Shown: positions 39,543-54,310, counted from the first letter of the stretch. The stretch is 64,000 bases of DNA from Cymbidium sinense (GCA_021442155.1 JAKCPB010000337.1:1-64000), one strand, 5' to 3'. A program made the numbers and translations. The notes: generated from the letters alone by a model not told the origin.

Positions 39543-42500
39543 GCTAATAAACAAATAAACTATTAACTAATAAACTAACTAACTAACTAACTTATAAATA
39601 ATAACTAATAATAATTAATAATAAGAAACTAAATAATTAAAAACTAATAAAACTAAATAAACTAACTCACTAAAATAACTAATAACTAATCCTAATAACT
39701 AACTAAAACTAAATAAATAATAATTAATAATAACTAACTAAATAAATAGCTAATTAAAACAAATAAACTAATAACTAACAAATAACAATATAATAATAAT
39801 AAATTAATAAACTAAAAACCTAACTAATAACTGAATAACTAACTAAAATAATAATAACTAAATAATAATAGTAATAACTAAACTAAAAAACTAATAAACT
39901 AATAACTAATAATAATAAATAACTAACAATAAATAACTAAACTAAATAATAACTAAATAAACTAACTAATAACTAATAAAAATAATAAATAACTAAACTA
40001 ATAACTAATAACTAAAACTAATAATAATAATAATAAACTAATAACTAATAAAAGCTAACTAAACTAATAAGCTAATAAACTAAATTAATAAAATAATAAA
40101 CTAAACTAAATAACTAATTACTGAAAAAATAATTAATAATAAAATAATAATTAGTAATAACTAATAACGAATAACTAAAAAACTAAAATAATAAAACTAA
40201 CTAACAAATCACTAATAACTAAACTAATAACTAAACTAATAACTAGAAACTAATAACTAATAACTAATAAACTAATAAAGTAAAAAATAACTAATAACTA
40301 ACTAAACTAACTAAAACTAATAATAAAAATAACTAATAATAACTAATAACTAAATAACTAAATAACTTAAACTAATATAACCTAATCTAAACTAATAACT
40401 AAAACTAACTAATAATAAAAACCTTATCTACTAACTAATAAAAACTAACCAATAATGGCTAAATAAATAACTAAAAAACTAAACTAATAAATAATAAAAA
40501 CCTAAAAACTAAACTAATAATAACTATCTAACCCTAAAACTAATAAATAATAAGCTAATAATAATTAATAAAATTAAACTAATAAAATTAAAATAATAAA
40601 ATTAAACTAACAAATAAACTGAAAACAAACTAACTAAATAATAATAAAATTGAAAAACTAATAATAATAATAACTATGCTAACAAAACTAATACTAAAAT
40701 AATAACTAACTAACTAAACTAATAAAAACTAATAACTAAAATAACCTAATTAATAACTAATAATAACAAACTAATAATAACTAACTAAATTAAAACTAAA
40801 CAAATAACTAATAAAACTATAACTAAAAATTAATAAACTAAAAACTAATAATAACTAAACTAATAACTAACTAATAACTAATAATAAAACTAATAAACTA
40901 ATAAATAACTAGTAATAATAAATTAGCCAATCAACTAATACCTAATAATAATAATAATAATAGCTAACTAAATAACTAACTAATAACTAATAATAATAAA
41001 ACTAATAACAAACTAATAACTAATAACTAACTAAATAATAAATAACTAACCAATAACAAACTAAATTGAAGAACTAATAATAACTAACTAAAAGAACTAA
41101 TAAAACTAATAAAACTAATAAAACTAAAAAACTAACTATAATAACTAATAACTAATAATTACTAACTAACTAATAATAATAACTAATAACTAACTAAACT
41201 TAATAACTAAAAAACTAAATAAATAAACTAAAAAACTAATAAACTTAAACTAACTAATAAAAAACTAATAAACTAAACTAATAAAACTAAATAACTAACT
41301 AATAATAAATAACTGATTAAAAAAACTAATAAAACTAATAAAAAAACCTAATAAACTAAACTAATAAAAATAACTAAATAAAACTAACTAATAACAAACT
41401 AAAACCTAATAACTAAATAACTAAAACTAATAAAAACTAACTAAATAACTAATAACTGAAACTAACTAATAATAAAACTAACTAATAAAACTAATAATAA
41501 CTAATTAATAATAAAAATAATAACTAAACCTAACAATAAAACTAATAATAAATAACTAAACTAAAAAACTAATAAAATAAATAACTAAATAAGAAAACCT
41601 AATAAACTAATAAAAAACTAACTAAAAACTAAACCTAATAACAAAACTTAAAACTAATTAATAAACCTAATAATAATAAATAATAAAACTAAATAAAATA
41701 AATAATAACTAATAATAACTTATAATAAACTAGTAATTAATAAATAAATAACTAAAATAATAATAACTAACTAATAATAATAATAATACTAAATTAATAA
41801 CTAACTAATAAAACTAATAAAACTAATAAAACATCTAATAACTAATAATAATAAAGCTAAAACTATTAACTAAACTAATAAATAACCATAAAAACTAAAA
41901 ATCTAAATAAAAACTAATAACTAAACTAAATAACTAATCACAACTAACTAAAACTAATAATAATAACTAATAATAAAACTAAACTAACTAAAATAAATTA
42001 ATAAACTAATAAATTAATAATAACTAATAACTACATAACTAAAATAAAAAACTAATAAACTTAAATGTTTAACTAAAATAATAATAAAACTAATAAAAAC
42101 CTAAAAGCTAACTAACTAATAATAATAACCAATAATAAAACTAACTAACTAATAATAAACTTATAATAAAAAAAAACTAACTAATAATAACTAAATAATT
42201 AACTAACTATAAAACTAAACTAATAATAAAACCATATAAATTAAATAATAACTAAAACTAATAACTAATAATAACTAATAATAACAAACTAAAATAACTA
42301 ATTAATAACTAATGAATAACTAATAAGAACTAAATAACTAAAACTAAACTAAATAACTAAACTAATAAATTAATGAATAAAATAATAAATGACTAAACAC
42401 TAATAATAAACTAAACTCTCTACTAATAAAACCAAAACTAAACTAAATAACTAAATATATATGTAATAACTAATAACTAATAAATTATAATAATAAATAG

Positions 42501-45500
42501 TAATAACTTAATAATAACTAACTAATAAAATTAAAATAACTAACTAATAAAACTAAACTAAACAAATAATAATAACTAAACTAATAACTAATAAATAACA
42601 ACTAAAACTAATAACTAAACTAATAACTAATAATATATAATAATAATAATAATAAACAAGTAATAAACCTAATAAAAACTAATAAAATAGAATAACTAAT
42701 AATAAACTAATATTAATTAACTCATAAATAACTAAATAATTAATAAAAACTCATAATAATAAACCTAAAAATTAAAAAAATAAATAAACTAAACTTACTA
42801 TAATATAATCAAACAAACTAACAACTAAAATAATAAAATAATAATAACTAATAAAAAATAAATAAACTAATAACTAATAACTAAAAACTAAAACTAAAAA
42901 ACTAATAAACTAACTAAACTAATAATTAAAAATAACTAAACTAATAATAACAATAATAACTAATAATAATAATAATCATAACTAAATAAATAACTAATAA
43001 CTAACTAAAATAATAACTAATAAAACTAATGTTAACTAACTAATAAACTAATAAAACTAACAACTAATAACTAACAAAAACAAATAACTAAATTAATACT
43101 AGTAATAAACCTAATAAGCTAAACTAATAACTAAAACTAATAATAATAAACTGATAAATAACTAATAAACTAAACTAACTAAATAAAACTAAAAAACTAA
43201 AAAAACTAATAACTAATAAACTAAAAACTAAAAACTAAATAACTAATAAAACTAATAAACTAACTAACTAATAACTAATAAACTAAATAAACTAATAATT
43301 AACTAACTAATAACTAATAAATTAATAACTATAATGTAATAATTAATAATAATAACTAACAATAAATAACTAAAGTTAATAATAACTAAACTAATAACCT
43401 AAAATAAATACTGGAACTAACTAATAATTAATAAATAATTAACTAGTTAACTAATAATAAAATAAAAACTAAATAATAAAACTAATTAAAACTAATTAAA
43501 ACTAATAATAATAAAAACTAAATAAAAAACTATAATTAATAATTAAAATAACTAATAACTAAACCTATTAAATTAATAAACTAATAACTAATAAACCAAT
43601 AATAATAACTAACTAATAATAATACTAATAATAACTAATAACTAATAAATAACTAATAAAAAATAACTAAACTAATAATAATAACTAATAAAATAATAAA
43701 CTAATAATTAATCAATCATAAACTAGTTAACTAAACTAAAACTAACTAACTAATAAACTAAAAAACTAACTGTCTAATAACTAATAATAATAATAACAGA
43801 ACTAACTAAACTAACTAAAAATGATGAATTGATACTAATAATTATATTAATCTATACTAACTAATAACTAATAATAACTAATAAACTTATAATAACTAAC
43901 CTAAAACTAATAAAACTAATAACTAAATAATTAATTAGTAATAACTAAAAACTAAACTAATAAATAAATTAACTAATAACAAATAAACTAAAACCTAAAT
44001 AACCAATAATCTAAAACTAATAAACTAAATAACTAAATAATAAGCAACTTAACAAACCTAATAAAATAATAACTAATAATAATAACAGTAACTAAACTAA
44101 AAACTAAACTAGTAAAACTAATTAATAACTAAAACTAATAACTAAGAAAAATTGAATAACTAACTAACTAATAAAAATAACTAATAAAACTAATAATAAT
44201 AAACTAATAAACTAAAAACTAAATAACCTAGTAAAACTAACTAAATTAAACTAAAAAAACTAATAAATAATAAACTAAGAAATAAATAACTAAACTAATA
44301 ACTAATAAATAATAAAACTAATTACTAAAACTAATTAAATTAACCAATAAATAATTAAGAAACTAATAACTAAACTAACTAAAATTAACTAAACTAATAA
44401 TAGCTAACTAAAAACTAAATAAACTAGACTAAACTAATAATAACTAATAATAACTAACTAATAACTAATAAATAAATAACCTAATAACTAATATTAAAAC
44501 TAATAATTAATAAACTAATAACTAAATAAATTAAACCTGATAACTAATAAAAACTAATAAAACTAATAATAACTAACTAATAATAAAACTAATTAACTAA
44601 ATAATAACTAATAAAATAATAATAAACTAATAAACTAAAACTAATAACTAAACCTAATAACTAAGAAAACTAACTAACTAATAGCTAAAAACTAATAAAC
44701 TAATAACCAAATAGTAAATTAACTAACTAATAAACTAATAATTAAATAACTACCTAATAACTAATAAAACCTAATAAACTAAATAATAAAATAATAAATA
44801 GCTAAATAAATAACTAAAAAACTAATAACTAACTAAAATTAATAACTAATAACTAAAACTAATAGCTAAAGCTAAATAAAACCTAATAAATAAACTAATA
44901 AAACTAATAACTAAAACTAATAAAACTAAAAAACTACTAAATAACTAACTAATAATTAATAAACTAATAAAACTAACTGATAATAAATAATAACTAAAAT
45001 AATGACTAAAAAACTAAATAGAATAAAACTAATAACTAAATAACTAGTAATAATAATATCTAACTAATTAATAAAATAAACTAATAAAAAAACTAACTAA
45101 AACTAACAAATAATAATTAACTAATAACTAAAACTAAATTACCAAACTAAAAACTAATAATTAATAAACTAATAACTAACTAATAACTAATCTAATAATA
45201 ACTAAAAACCAAAACTAATAATAAATAAATAATAACTAATAAAATTAATAATAATAATAATAATAATAATAAATTAAAACTAACTAAATAACTAAAACTA
45301 ACTTAAAACTAACTAATAACTAACTAATAACTAATAAATTAAAACCTAATAAATAAACCTATAAAACTAATAAAATTAATAATAACTAATAACTAATAAA
45401 TAATAAATAATAACTAACTAAAACTAATAATAATAAAACAAATAAAATTAAGAACTAATAATAATAAAACTAATAATAAAACTAATAACTAACTAATAAC

Positions 45501-47912
45501 TAATGAATACAAAAAATAATAATAAATAATTAACAAATAATAATAACTAACTAATAATAAAACTAATAACTAATAAACCTAATAATAACTAAACTAAAAA
45601 CTAACTAATAATGACTAAACTAATAACTAATAAAAGCTAAAAAAATCTTAAAAACTAATTAGCTAATAACTAATAAATAGTAACTAATATATAATAATAA
45701 AAAGAACTAGTTAACTAATAAACTAACCTAAAACTAATAACAACTAATAATAAAAACTATAATAACAAACTAATAAAAAATAACTAAAACTAATAGTAAT
45801 AATAACTAATAATAACTAAAATAACTAATAATAATAATAATAATAACTAATAATAAAACTAATAAAACTAATAACTAAAATTACTAATAAACTAAACTAA
45901 ATAACTAACTAATAATAACTAATCTAATAAATTAATATACTAATAACTAAATAAATAATTAAACTAATAAACTAAATAACTAAAACTAATAATAACTAAT
46001 TAACTAATAAATAATTAACTAATAATTAAAACTACCTAACTAATAAATAAACTAATAATAACTAATAACTAAATAAACTAACTAATAATAAACTAAATAA
46101 CTAATAACTAAACTAATAAAACTAAACTAGTAATTAATAACTAAAACTAATAAACTAAAAAGTAAATAACTAAACTAATAAACTAATAACTAACTAAATA
46201 TTAAAACTAATAACTAATAATAAAAACTAACTAATGACTAACTTACTAAATAACTAATAACTAAATAACTAACTAATAACTAACTAAATAACTAATAACA
46301 AAATAAGTAATAACTAACTAATAAAATAAAAAAATAAATTAATAAAATAATAATTAACAACTAAAAAAAAGCTAACTAAAATTAATAACTAATAATAAAT
46401 AACCTAAAGTAATAATAATAATAATAATAATTAACTAATAAAATAACTAAACTAATAAACTAATAACTAATAACTAATAATAACTTCTTAATAATAACTA
46501 ATAAATAATACTAATAATAATATAAACAAACTAATATAATAAATATAACTAATAACTAACTAATAATTAAATAATAAGTAACTAACTAATAATAACTAAC
46601 TGAACTTAAACAAATAAATATAACTAAAACTACTCCAATTAATAATAAGTAATAATAATAATAAAATAATAATAAATTAATAACTAATGCAATATTAAAT
46701 AACTAATAATAATTAAACTAATAACTACTAATAACTAATACAAATTTATAATTAAAACAAACTAAATACTAACCTAAAATAACTAATAATAATAATAACT
46801 AAAAAATTGGATAAATAACTAATAAAACTTAAATAACTAAAACTATATAAAACTAATAAACTAATAATAATAAATTAATGGCTAATAACTAATAATAAAA
46901 CTAATAATAAATAATAATAACTAATAAACTAAAACTAATAATAATATTAATAACTAATAATAACTAAACTAAACCTAATAAAAATTTAAAAATAATAAAA
47001 CTAAAACTAAATAATAATAAACTAACTAACTAATAAAACTAAACTAATAAACTAATACACTAATAAAATTAAATAAACTAACTAATAATAACTAAACTAA
47101 TAAAAACTAACTAACTAATAACTAACTAATAACTAAATAATAAAATAATAACTAAACTAACTAATAACTAATAATAAAAATTAAAATAAATAATAATAAT
47201 AATATAAGTAAACTAAATAAAATAATAAATAATAACTTAAATAACTAATAAACTAATAAAACTAACTAAATTGATAACTAATAAACACTAACTAAAACTA
47301 AAACTAACTAATAAAACTAACTAACTAATAATAAATAACTAATAACTAATAATAATAACTAAATAAATAACAAAACTAATAACTAACTAATAACTAAACT
47401 AATAAAACTAATAACTAATAATAATAAACTAATAAAACTAATAATTAACTAATAACTAAACCTAAACCTAAACCTAATAATAACTAAAACTAATAATTAA
47501 AAACTAAAAAATAAATTAATAACTAATAACTAATAATCACTAAATAATTAATAGAAATAAATTAATAATAAATAAGAAATTAATAAGTAATAATAATAAA
47601 CTAAGTAAACTAATAACTAATAACTAATAACTAATAAGTATCTAAAAAACTTAACTAATAAATTAATAAATAAAAAAAACTAAACTAACTAACTTATAAA
47701 AACTAATAATAAACCTAATAAACTAATAATTAAACTAATAACTAATAACTAATAAACTAAACTAACAAATAACTAATAATAATAAAGTAATAAACTAATA
47801 ACTAATAATAATAAGTAGATATAATAACTAAAACTAATAATAAATAATAATAATAAAACTAATAAAACTAAAAAACTAATTAACTAATAAACTAATAATT
47901 AAATAATAACTA

Positions 47913-47913
<1 letters not shown>

Positions 47914-47969
<56 letters not shown>
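47914..47969 (+). repeat. (TAA)n microsatellite, left arm
   Basis: About 56 bases of pure TAA triplets. The mirror copy is the (TTA)n run at 61210-61258, giving an axis of symmetry near 54586. Confidence 0.92.
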
Positions 47970-48769
47970 TACTAAAAAAACTAAAACTAACTAACTATTA
48001 AATAACTTATAACTAAACTAAATAACTAAACTAATAACTAATAAACTAAACTAATAACCTAAAAACTAATAACTAAACTAATAACTAATAAACTAATAAC
48101 CTAATAAAAATAATAAAACTAATAATAACTAATAACTAAAACTAACTAATAACTAAAACCTAATTATATAAACTAATAATAAACTAAAAACTAATAACTA
48201 AATAAAAACTAAAAATTAATAAAACTAACTAAACTAATAATAATAATAATAAACTAAACTAACTAAGTAATAATAACTAATAATAATAAACTAAATAACT
48301 AAACTAATAAATGATAAAACTAATTAAAAAAACTAATATAATAAAAAAAACTAATAAACTAATAATAATAATAATTAGACTAAATAATTAATAAAACTAA
48401 TAAAAATAATAATAACTAACAAACTAAACTAATAAAACTAACTAACTAACAAATAATAAACTAATAAACTAAATAGCAAAATCATAATAAAATAATTAAC
48501 TAAAACTAATAACTAAACTAATAACTAATCATAATTAATAACTATAAATAACTAAGCTAATAAACTAAATAAAACTAATAACTAATAAAACTAAAACTAA
48601 TTAATAATAATAAATAACCTAAATTGAATAACTAATAATAACTAAAAACTAATAAACTAATAACCTAATAAAATAACTAAACAAACTAAACTAAATAACT
48701 AACTAATAAAATAATAATAAAACTAATAAACTAATAATAACTAAATTAATAACTAATAATAATAAATAT

Positions 48770-48804
<35 letters not shown>
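48770..48804 (-). repeat. (TTG)n 3' tail of the RTE LINE
   Basis: About 35 bases of (ACA)n on the plus strand, i.e. (TTG)n on the coding strand. Read in the pseudogene frame it gives a run of Cys codons, which is not protein. Confidence 0.9.
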
Positions 48805-48829
48805 GCCTTTATCCCACTAAGTGGATTAT

Positions 48830-50016
48830 ACATGAATACTTCTCCATTGTGTCTATTATGTGTCAAATTCTCATTTAATTCAAGTATACTAAGGTCATTT
48901 TTTATACATCTTAACCAAGTCTTTTTAGGTCTACATCTACCTTTCTTAACATAAGGCAAATTTAATGTATCTACTCTCCTAACCGGGTCATCAGACGGCC
49001 GATGCTTTATGTGGCCAAACCATCTAAGGTGACTCTCTTTAATCTTATCTTCCACTGGAGCTACTCCAACTTTTTCCCGAACATACTCATTTCGCATTTT
49101 ATCTCTAAGAGTAAAGCCACTCATCCACCTGAGCATCCTCGTCTCTGTAACACTTAGTCTTATGCTTCTCTTTTATTGGCCAATATTCTGCACCATAAGT
49201 CATTTGCAGGTCTTACCACCATCTTATAAAATTTTCCCTTAAGTTTAAGTGAAACTTTTCTATCATACAACAAGCCAGATGCATTCCACAACTTCAACCA
49301 TCCAACTTGAATTCTACTAATAACATCTCCATCTATTTCACCATCATTTTGAACAATACAGTCTAAATATCTAAATCGCTCACTCTTATTAATGACTTGT
49401 TCACCTAATGTCACAACACTGCCACTAGAACTTCTACAACTAAAATTACACTCCATATATTCAATTTTAGATCTACTTAAATGAAAAATTTTAGACTGTA
49501 ATGTTGACCTCCATAATTCAAGTTTCTCTTGGCCTCCCTCTCTAGTCTTATCAACAAGAAGAATTTCATCAGCAAAAGGCAAACACCAAGGTACATCTTC
49601 CTATAAATGCCTAGTAAGAACATCCATAACTAAAGCATAAAAGATAAGGGCTTAAAGCTGATCCTTGATGTAATCCAACAGAAATAGGAAAATATTTTTT
49701 CAATCCTCCTTGTGTTTGGACACAAATAACAGCTCTAGTATACATATCCTTAATTACTTGAATAACTAATATTAACTCCTTTTTATTCTAGAACTCTCCA
49801 AAGAACATCTCTTGAAGCTTTATCAGAAGCTTTCTCTAAATCAATAAATATCATATGTAGATCCTCCTTACTTTCTACATACTTCTCCATCAAACCTCTT
49901 AACAAATGTATAGCATCCACGGTAGATCTACGACCAGCAAACCTTGTGAGAAACTTTTGTATGACATCATAACCTATGATTACTCTCTCACATAATTTTA
50001 ATGTGTGACACATTGT
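48830..50016 (-). pseudogene. LINE reverse transcriptase pseudogene (left-arm copy)
   Basis: It would copy the LINE RNA into DNA at the nicked target. Pieces on the minus strand: 50013-49783, with HMIFIDLEKASDK containing the first catalytic Asp, though the usual NQFGFMPG block before RST is lost here; about 49700-49590, with VGLHQGSALSPYLF and then a frameshift and a TAG stop at 49603-49601; 49582-49160, where the catalytic FADD box reads FADE (last Asp to Glu at 49567-49565) followed by ILLVDKT; and 49136-48830, with MLRWMSGFTLRDKMRNE and HLRWFGHIKHRP typical of the C-terminal part. A one-base insertion near 49204 (VVRPAN-DLW) separates the last two. Clearly dead. Family certain, exact lineage within RTE not determined. 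Confidence 0.92.
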
Positions 50017-50018
50017 AA

Positions 50019-51433
50019 CTAATAATAATAAATAATAATAATAAAATAATAAACTAAAACTAATAAACTAAAACTAATAAATACTAATAATAAAACTAAA
50101 ACTAAGAACTAAATATCCAAAAAAACTAACTTATAACTAATAAATATATTAACTAACTAATAATCCAATAACCAAATAATAATAATAATAATAAAACTAA
50201 TAACTAAAAAAAAACTAATAACTAATAAACTAATAACTAATGAACTAATAACTAATAACAAATAACTAATAAACTAATACTAATAATAATAATAAACTTA
50301 TAACTAAAATAATAATTAAACTAATAATTATAAAATTAAAAAAATAAATAAACTAATAACTAATAATAACTAAACTAATAATAATAAACTAAAACTAATA
50401 ACTAATAATAATAATAAACTCACTACTAAAACTAAAAACTAAATAAGCTAATAACTAATAAAACTAACTAATAAAACTAATAATAAAATAAAACCTAAAT
50501 GTAAACTAATAAAAATAATAATAGTAAACATATAACTAATAATAAACTAATAATTAATAATAAAACTAATACTAAACTAATATAACTAAACTAAATCCTA
50601 AAACTAAAATAAAAGTAAACTAAACTAAAAACTAAAATAACTAAACTAATAAACAAACTGATAACAAAAAATAATACAATAAACAATAACTAATTAATAA
50701 AAATAACTAATAATAATTAAATAAACTAAACTAAAACTAATAGTAACTAACTAAACTAATAACTAATAACTAATAAAACTAAAAAAACCAATAAACTAAT
50801 AACTAATAATAACTAATAATACAAAAACTAAGAATAATAAATAATAAAACTAATAACAATCTAATAAACTAATAATAATAACTAATAAAAACTAACTAAT
50901 AAATAACTAATAAGACTATAATAACTAAATAACTAAACTAATTATGAACTAACAACTAAAAACTAAACTAATAACTAATAAAACTAAAATCTAACTAACT
51001 AATAAAACTAAACTGATAAACTAACTAATAAAACTAAACAACTAAACTAAACTAATAAATTAATAAACTAATAATGAATAACTAATAACAAATAACTAAA
51101 ATAGAAAACTAAACTAATTAATAACTAACTAATAAATAAAAGCTAATAAACTAAAAAACTAACTAAAATAATAACTAATAAAACTAACTAAATAAATCTA
51201 ATAACTTAACCAAATAACTATTAAAAACTAATAACTAATAATAACTAATAATAACTAACTAATAACTAATAATAACTAAAAACAAAAACTAAACTAATAA
51301 TTAATAAAACTAATAAAATTAATCACTAAACTAATAAACTAATAATAGTAACTAATAAGTAAACTAAATTAACTAATAATAACTAATAGCTAATAAGTAC
51401 AAAAACTAATAAAACTAACTAATAAATAATAAC

Positions 51434-51502
<69 letters not shown>

Positions 51503-51903
51503 TAATAACTAAATAACTAATAATTAATAACTAAACTAAAATAACTAAACTAACTATTAAATAAACTAATAAAATTAAATAAGTAATAAACCTAAATAAC
51601 TAATAACTAATAACTCATAACTAAATAACTAATAAACTAATAAAATAACTAAATAACTAACAAATAATAAAACTAAAATAAAATAAAACTAAAAGACTAA
51701 AGTAATAAACTAAACTAATAACTACTAAAACTAGTAACTAAAACTAATAAATAAACAATCAAACTAATAACAAAAATAATAATAACCAAACTAATAACTA
51801 ATAATAAAACTAATAAAATTAATAAAACTAAAATAATAGTATTAATAATAATAATAAAACTAAACTAATAACTAATATAATTAAACTAATAAAATTCTAA
51901 TAA
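50019..51903 (+). repeat. CTAATAA-type array between LINE and telomeric flank (left arm)
   Basis: Low-complexity text, no gene. It is mirrored by 57233-59136: for example AATAAACAATCAAACTAA (about 51750) matches TTAGATTGTTTATTT (about 57353) inverted, and both ends join the same neighbours (LINE fragment and single-copy flank). Confidence 0.88.
51443..51500 (+). repeat. (TAA)n microsatellite, left arm
   Basis: About 58 bases of TAA triplets, pure apart from a final AAC unit. The mirror copy is at 57585-57629 and is shorter and more interrupted. Confidence 0.92.
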
Positions 51904-52270
51904 TGAGACTTGACCTATGAGAGCAACTCCTACTAATGAAGCTTCACCCTCTTCTCTTATGATTTGGCCAGTAATCCATTCATCATGCATTCAGACATAT
52001 GAAAATCCCAAAACCTTTGTCAAAATGAAGTGTCAAATATAAATAAAATTTGAAAAGATTTGCATTAGACTAAGTCATTACTCTTACCACACATGCTCTA
52101 TTCTCTTTAGGGAGTGAGTTTAAGGACTTTAGTCTCTCTCTAAATAATAACAACCTAACTATCTTGCAAAATCATATGACTTGCCTACATGGTTTTAAAG
52201 CATGGGAGGTGTTAGCTACCACTCAATACGGTTGTAAGCCCAACAGTTGGACAGTTTAAATCATAAAACT
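51904..52270 (+). repeat. Single-copy-like inverted repeat, left arm
   Basis: About 365 bases of normal complexity, from GAGACTTGACCTATGAGAGC to ATCATAAAACTAATCC, whose reverse complement occupies 56861-57232. The two copies are highly similar over the whole length. Visible differences include transitions (CAATACGG against CAATGCGG; CAACAGTTGG against CAGCAGTCAG) and a small deletion (GGTGTTAGCTACC against GGTGCTAGCTGGCTACC). No open frame or known element recognised. It adjoins telomere repeat in both arms, so it could be subtelomeric sequence. Confidence 0.92.
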
Positions 52271-52490
52271 AATCCTAAACCCTAAACCCTAAACCCTAAG
52301 CCTTAAACCCTAAACTTTAAACCCTAAACCCTAACTCCTAAACCCTAAACCATAAAACCTAAACATTAAACCCTAAAACTCACCTTAAACCCTAAACATT
52401 AAATTCTAAACCCTAAACCCTGAAACCTACAACCATAAACCCTAAACCCTAATCCCTAATCCCTAAAAATCTATAATCCTAAACCTAAAC
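52271..52490 (+). repeat. Interstitial telomere repeat, CCCTAAA orientation
   Basis: About 220 bases of Arabidopsis-type telomere units. Many are perfect CCCTAAA; the rest are one-step variants (CCATAAA, CATTAAA, CCTTAAA, CCCTAAT). It begins directly after the single-copy flank and decays rightwards into the CCTAAA/TAAAA text. Confidence 0.93.
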
Positions 52491-54240
52491 TAAATAAAAC
52501 TTAAAAATAAAATAAAATAAAAACTCAAACCTAAATAAAATAGTAAAATAAATAAAAATAAAATCCTAAACTAAAACCTAAACCTAAAAATAAAATAAAA
52601 TAAAAACTAAACTAAAATAAAATAAATGAAAACCTAAATAAAATAAACCTAAAATAAAAAACATAAATAAAATATTAACTAAATGTAAAAAATAAAATAA
52701 ACCTAAAATAAAAATAAAATTAAATAAAATGTAAACCTAAAATAAACATAAAATAAACCTTAAATTACATAAAACTCCTTAAAAAAAAATAAACCTAAAA
52801 TAAACTAAATAAACTAAATAAAATAAATCTAAACCTAAACTAAAATAACCCTAAAGCTTAAACCATAAACCATAAACCATAAAAACCTAAAATCTTAAAC
52901 TTAAACTAAATAAAACCTGAAAATAAAATAAATAAATAAACCTAAACCTAAAAAAATAAAATAATAAGATAAAATAAAAACCTAAACTAGAACCAAAACC
53001 TAAGCCTAAACCTAAACCAAAAAATAAAATAAAATAAAAAATAAAGACTAAACTAAAATAAAAAAATTAAAAACCTAAACTAAACTAAAAAAATAAAATA
53101 AACCTAAAAAAACTTAAATAAAATAAAAATTAAAAAAAATAAAAATAAAATAAACCTAAACCTAAACTAAAAAAATAAAATAATCTTAAAAATAAAAAAC
53201 TAAATAAAATAAAAACTCAAAGTAAAATAAAAATAAAATAAACCTAAATTAAAAAATAAAAATTAAATAAAAACCTAAACCTAAAAATAAAACATAAACA
53301 TAAATAAAAAAGAAAACCTAAACCCTAAACTATAAAAAAAATTAAACCTGAAATAAAAAAATAAATAAATTAAATAAAATAAACCTAAACCTAAACTAAA
53401 ATAACCCTGAACCCTAAACCATAAATCATAAACTAACAAACCACGAAACCTAAAATCCTAAACATAAACTAAATAAAAGCTAAAAATAAAATAAAATAAT
53501 AAGATAAAATAAAAAGCTAAACTAAAACCTAAACCTAAAAATAAAATAAAATTAAAAATAAAAATTAAACTAAAATAAAATTATTAAAAACCTAAACTAA
53601 ACTAAAAAATATAATAAACATAAAATAAAAAACTTAAATAAAATAAAAACTAAACCTAAAATAAAAATAAAATAAAAACTAAATAAACACTAAACCTAAA
53701 AAAATAACCTAAAATAAATAAAATAAAACTTAGACCCTAAACTAAAAAATAAACCAAAATAAAAAAATAAAATAAACCTAAACCTAAACTAAAATAAATA
53801 AAAACTAAACCTAAGCCTAAAATAAATAAAACCTAAACCTAAACCTAAACTAAATAAAATAAATTAAATTAAAAATAAACCTAAACCTAAATTGAAAAAT
53901 AAAACCTAAAAATAAACCTAAAATAAAAACCTAAAACCTAAACCTAAAAAAAATAAAAAATAAGAACATAAACCTAAACCTAAAAATAAAAAATAAAATC
54001 TAAACCTAAATAATAAAATAAAAATAAAACAAAACTAAAAAATAAACCTAAACCTAAAAAATAAACTAAAATAAAAAACCTAAATTAAAATAAATAAACA
54101 TAAATTAAATAAACTAAACTAAATAAAAATAAAAATATACCTAAATATAAATATAAAATAAATTAAACTAAAATAAATAAAAATAAACTAAATAAACCTA
54201 AACCTATAGATTTATTGAAATTAAAAAAAACATTTAAAAA
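52491..54240 (+). repeat. Degenerate telomere-like array (CCTAAA + AATAAAATAAA)
   Basis: About 1.75 kb of CCTAAA, CTAAA and AATAAA/AAAATAAA words, distinct from the CTAATAA array because TAAAATAAA prevails and CTAATAA is rare. Occasional CCCTAAA and ACCATAAACCATAAA clusters (52855-52885, 53290-53330, 53400-53440) tie it to the telomere block on its left. G is nearly absent. No gene. No inverted copy of it is present in the right arm. Confidence 0.85.
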
Positions 54241-54310
54241 AACTTTAACATTAAACCCTAAAAACCTTAAACCCTAAATTCAAAATACTAAACCCTAAAC
54301 CCTAAATAAT
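54241..54310 (+). repeat. Small CCCTAAA remnant
   Basis: Short cluster of perfect and near-perfect CCCTAAA units closing the degenerate telomere-like array, after which the CTAATAA array starts abruptly. Confidence 0.85.

Larger units (their letters stand above)
39336..48769 (+). repeat. CTAATAA-type array, block C
   Basis: The same low-complexity text and the same order of landmarks as block A about 480-10500 in direct orientation, with an offset close to 38-39 kb: about 39650 to A 800, 41215 to A 870, 42070 to A 1748, 45410 to A 7300, 47460 to A 9405, 48160 to A 10100. It is also an inverted partner of block B and, from about 45330 on, of block D. The segment 39710-41200 is present in B but missing in A. 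No gene. Confidence 0.88.
48770..50018 (-). mobile_element. 5'-truncated RTE LINE, 3' part (left-arm copy)
   Basis: A 1.25-kb island in the array. Read on the minus strand it starts at 50018 inside the reverse transcriptase (CAATGTGTCACACATTAAAA), runs to the 3' end CACTTAGTGGGATAAAGGC and finishes in a (TTG)n tail at 48804-48770. The short terminal triplet tail fits the RTE clade. The same fragment, with the same truncation point, lies inverted at 59137-60392. The 3' untranslated part reads GTATAATCCACTTAG here against GTAGCCGACCCCACTTAG in the other copy, where the latter is the usual form in plants. Confidence 0.92.

Noticed and set aside
48753..48804. Cys-run C-terminus of the left LINE open frame
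   Set aside because: It is translation of the (TTG)n tail beyond the 3' untranslated part, not a cysteine-rich protein.
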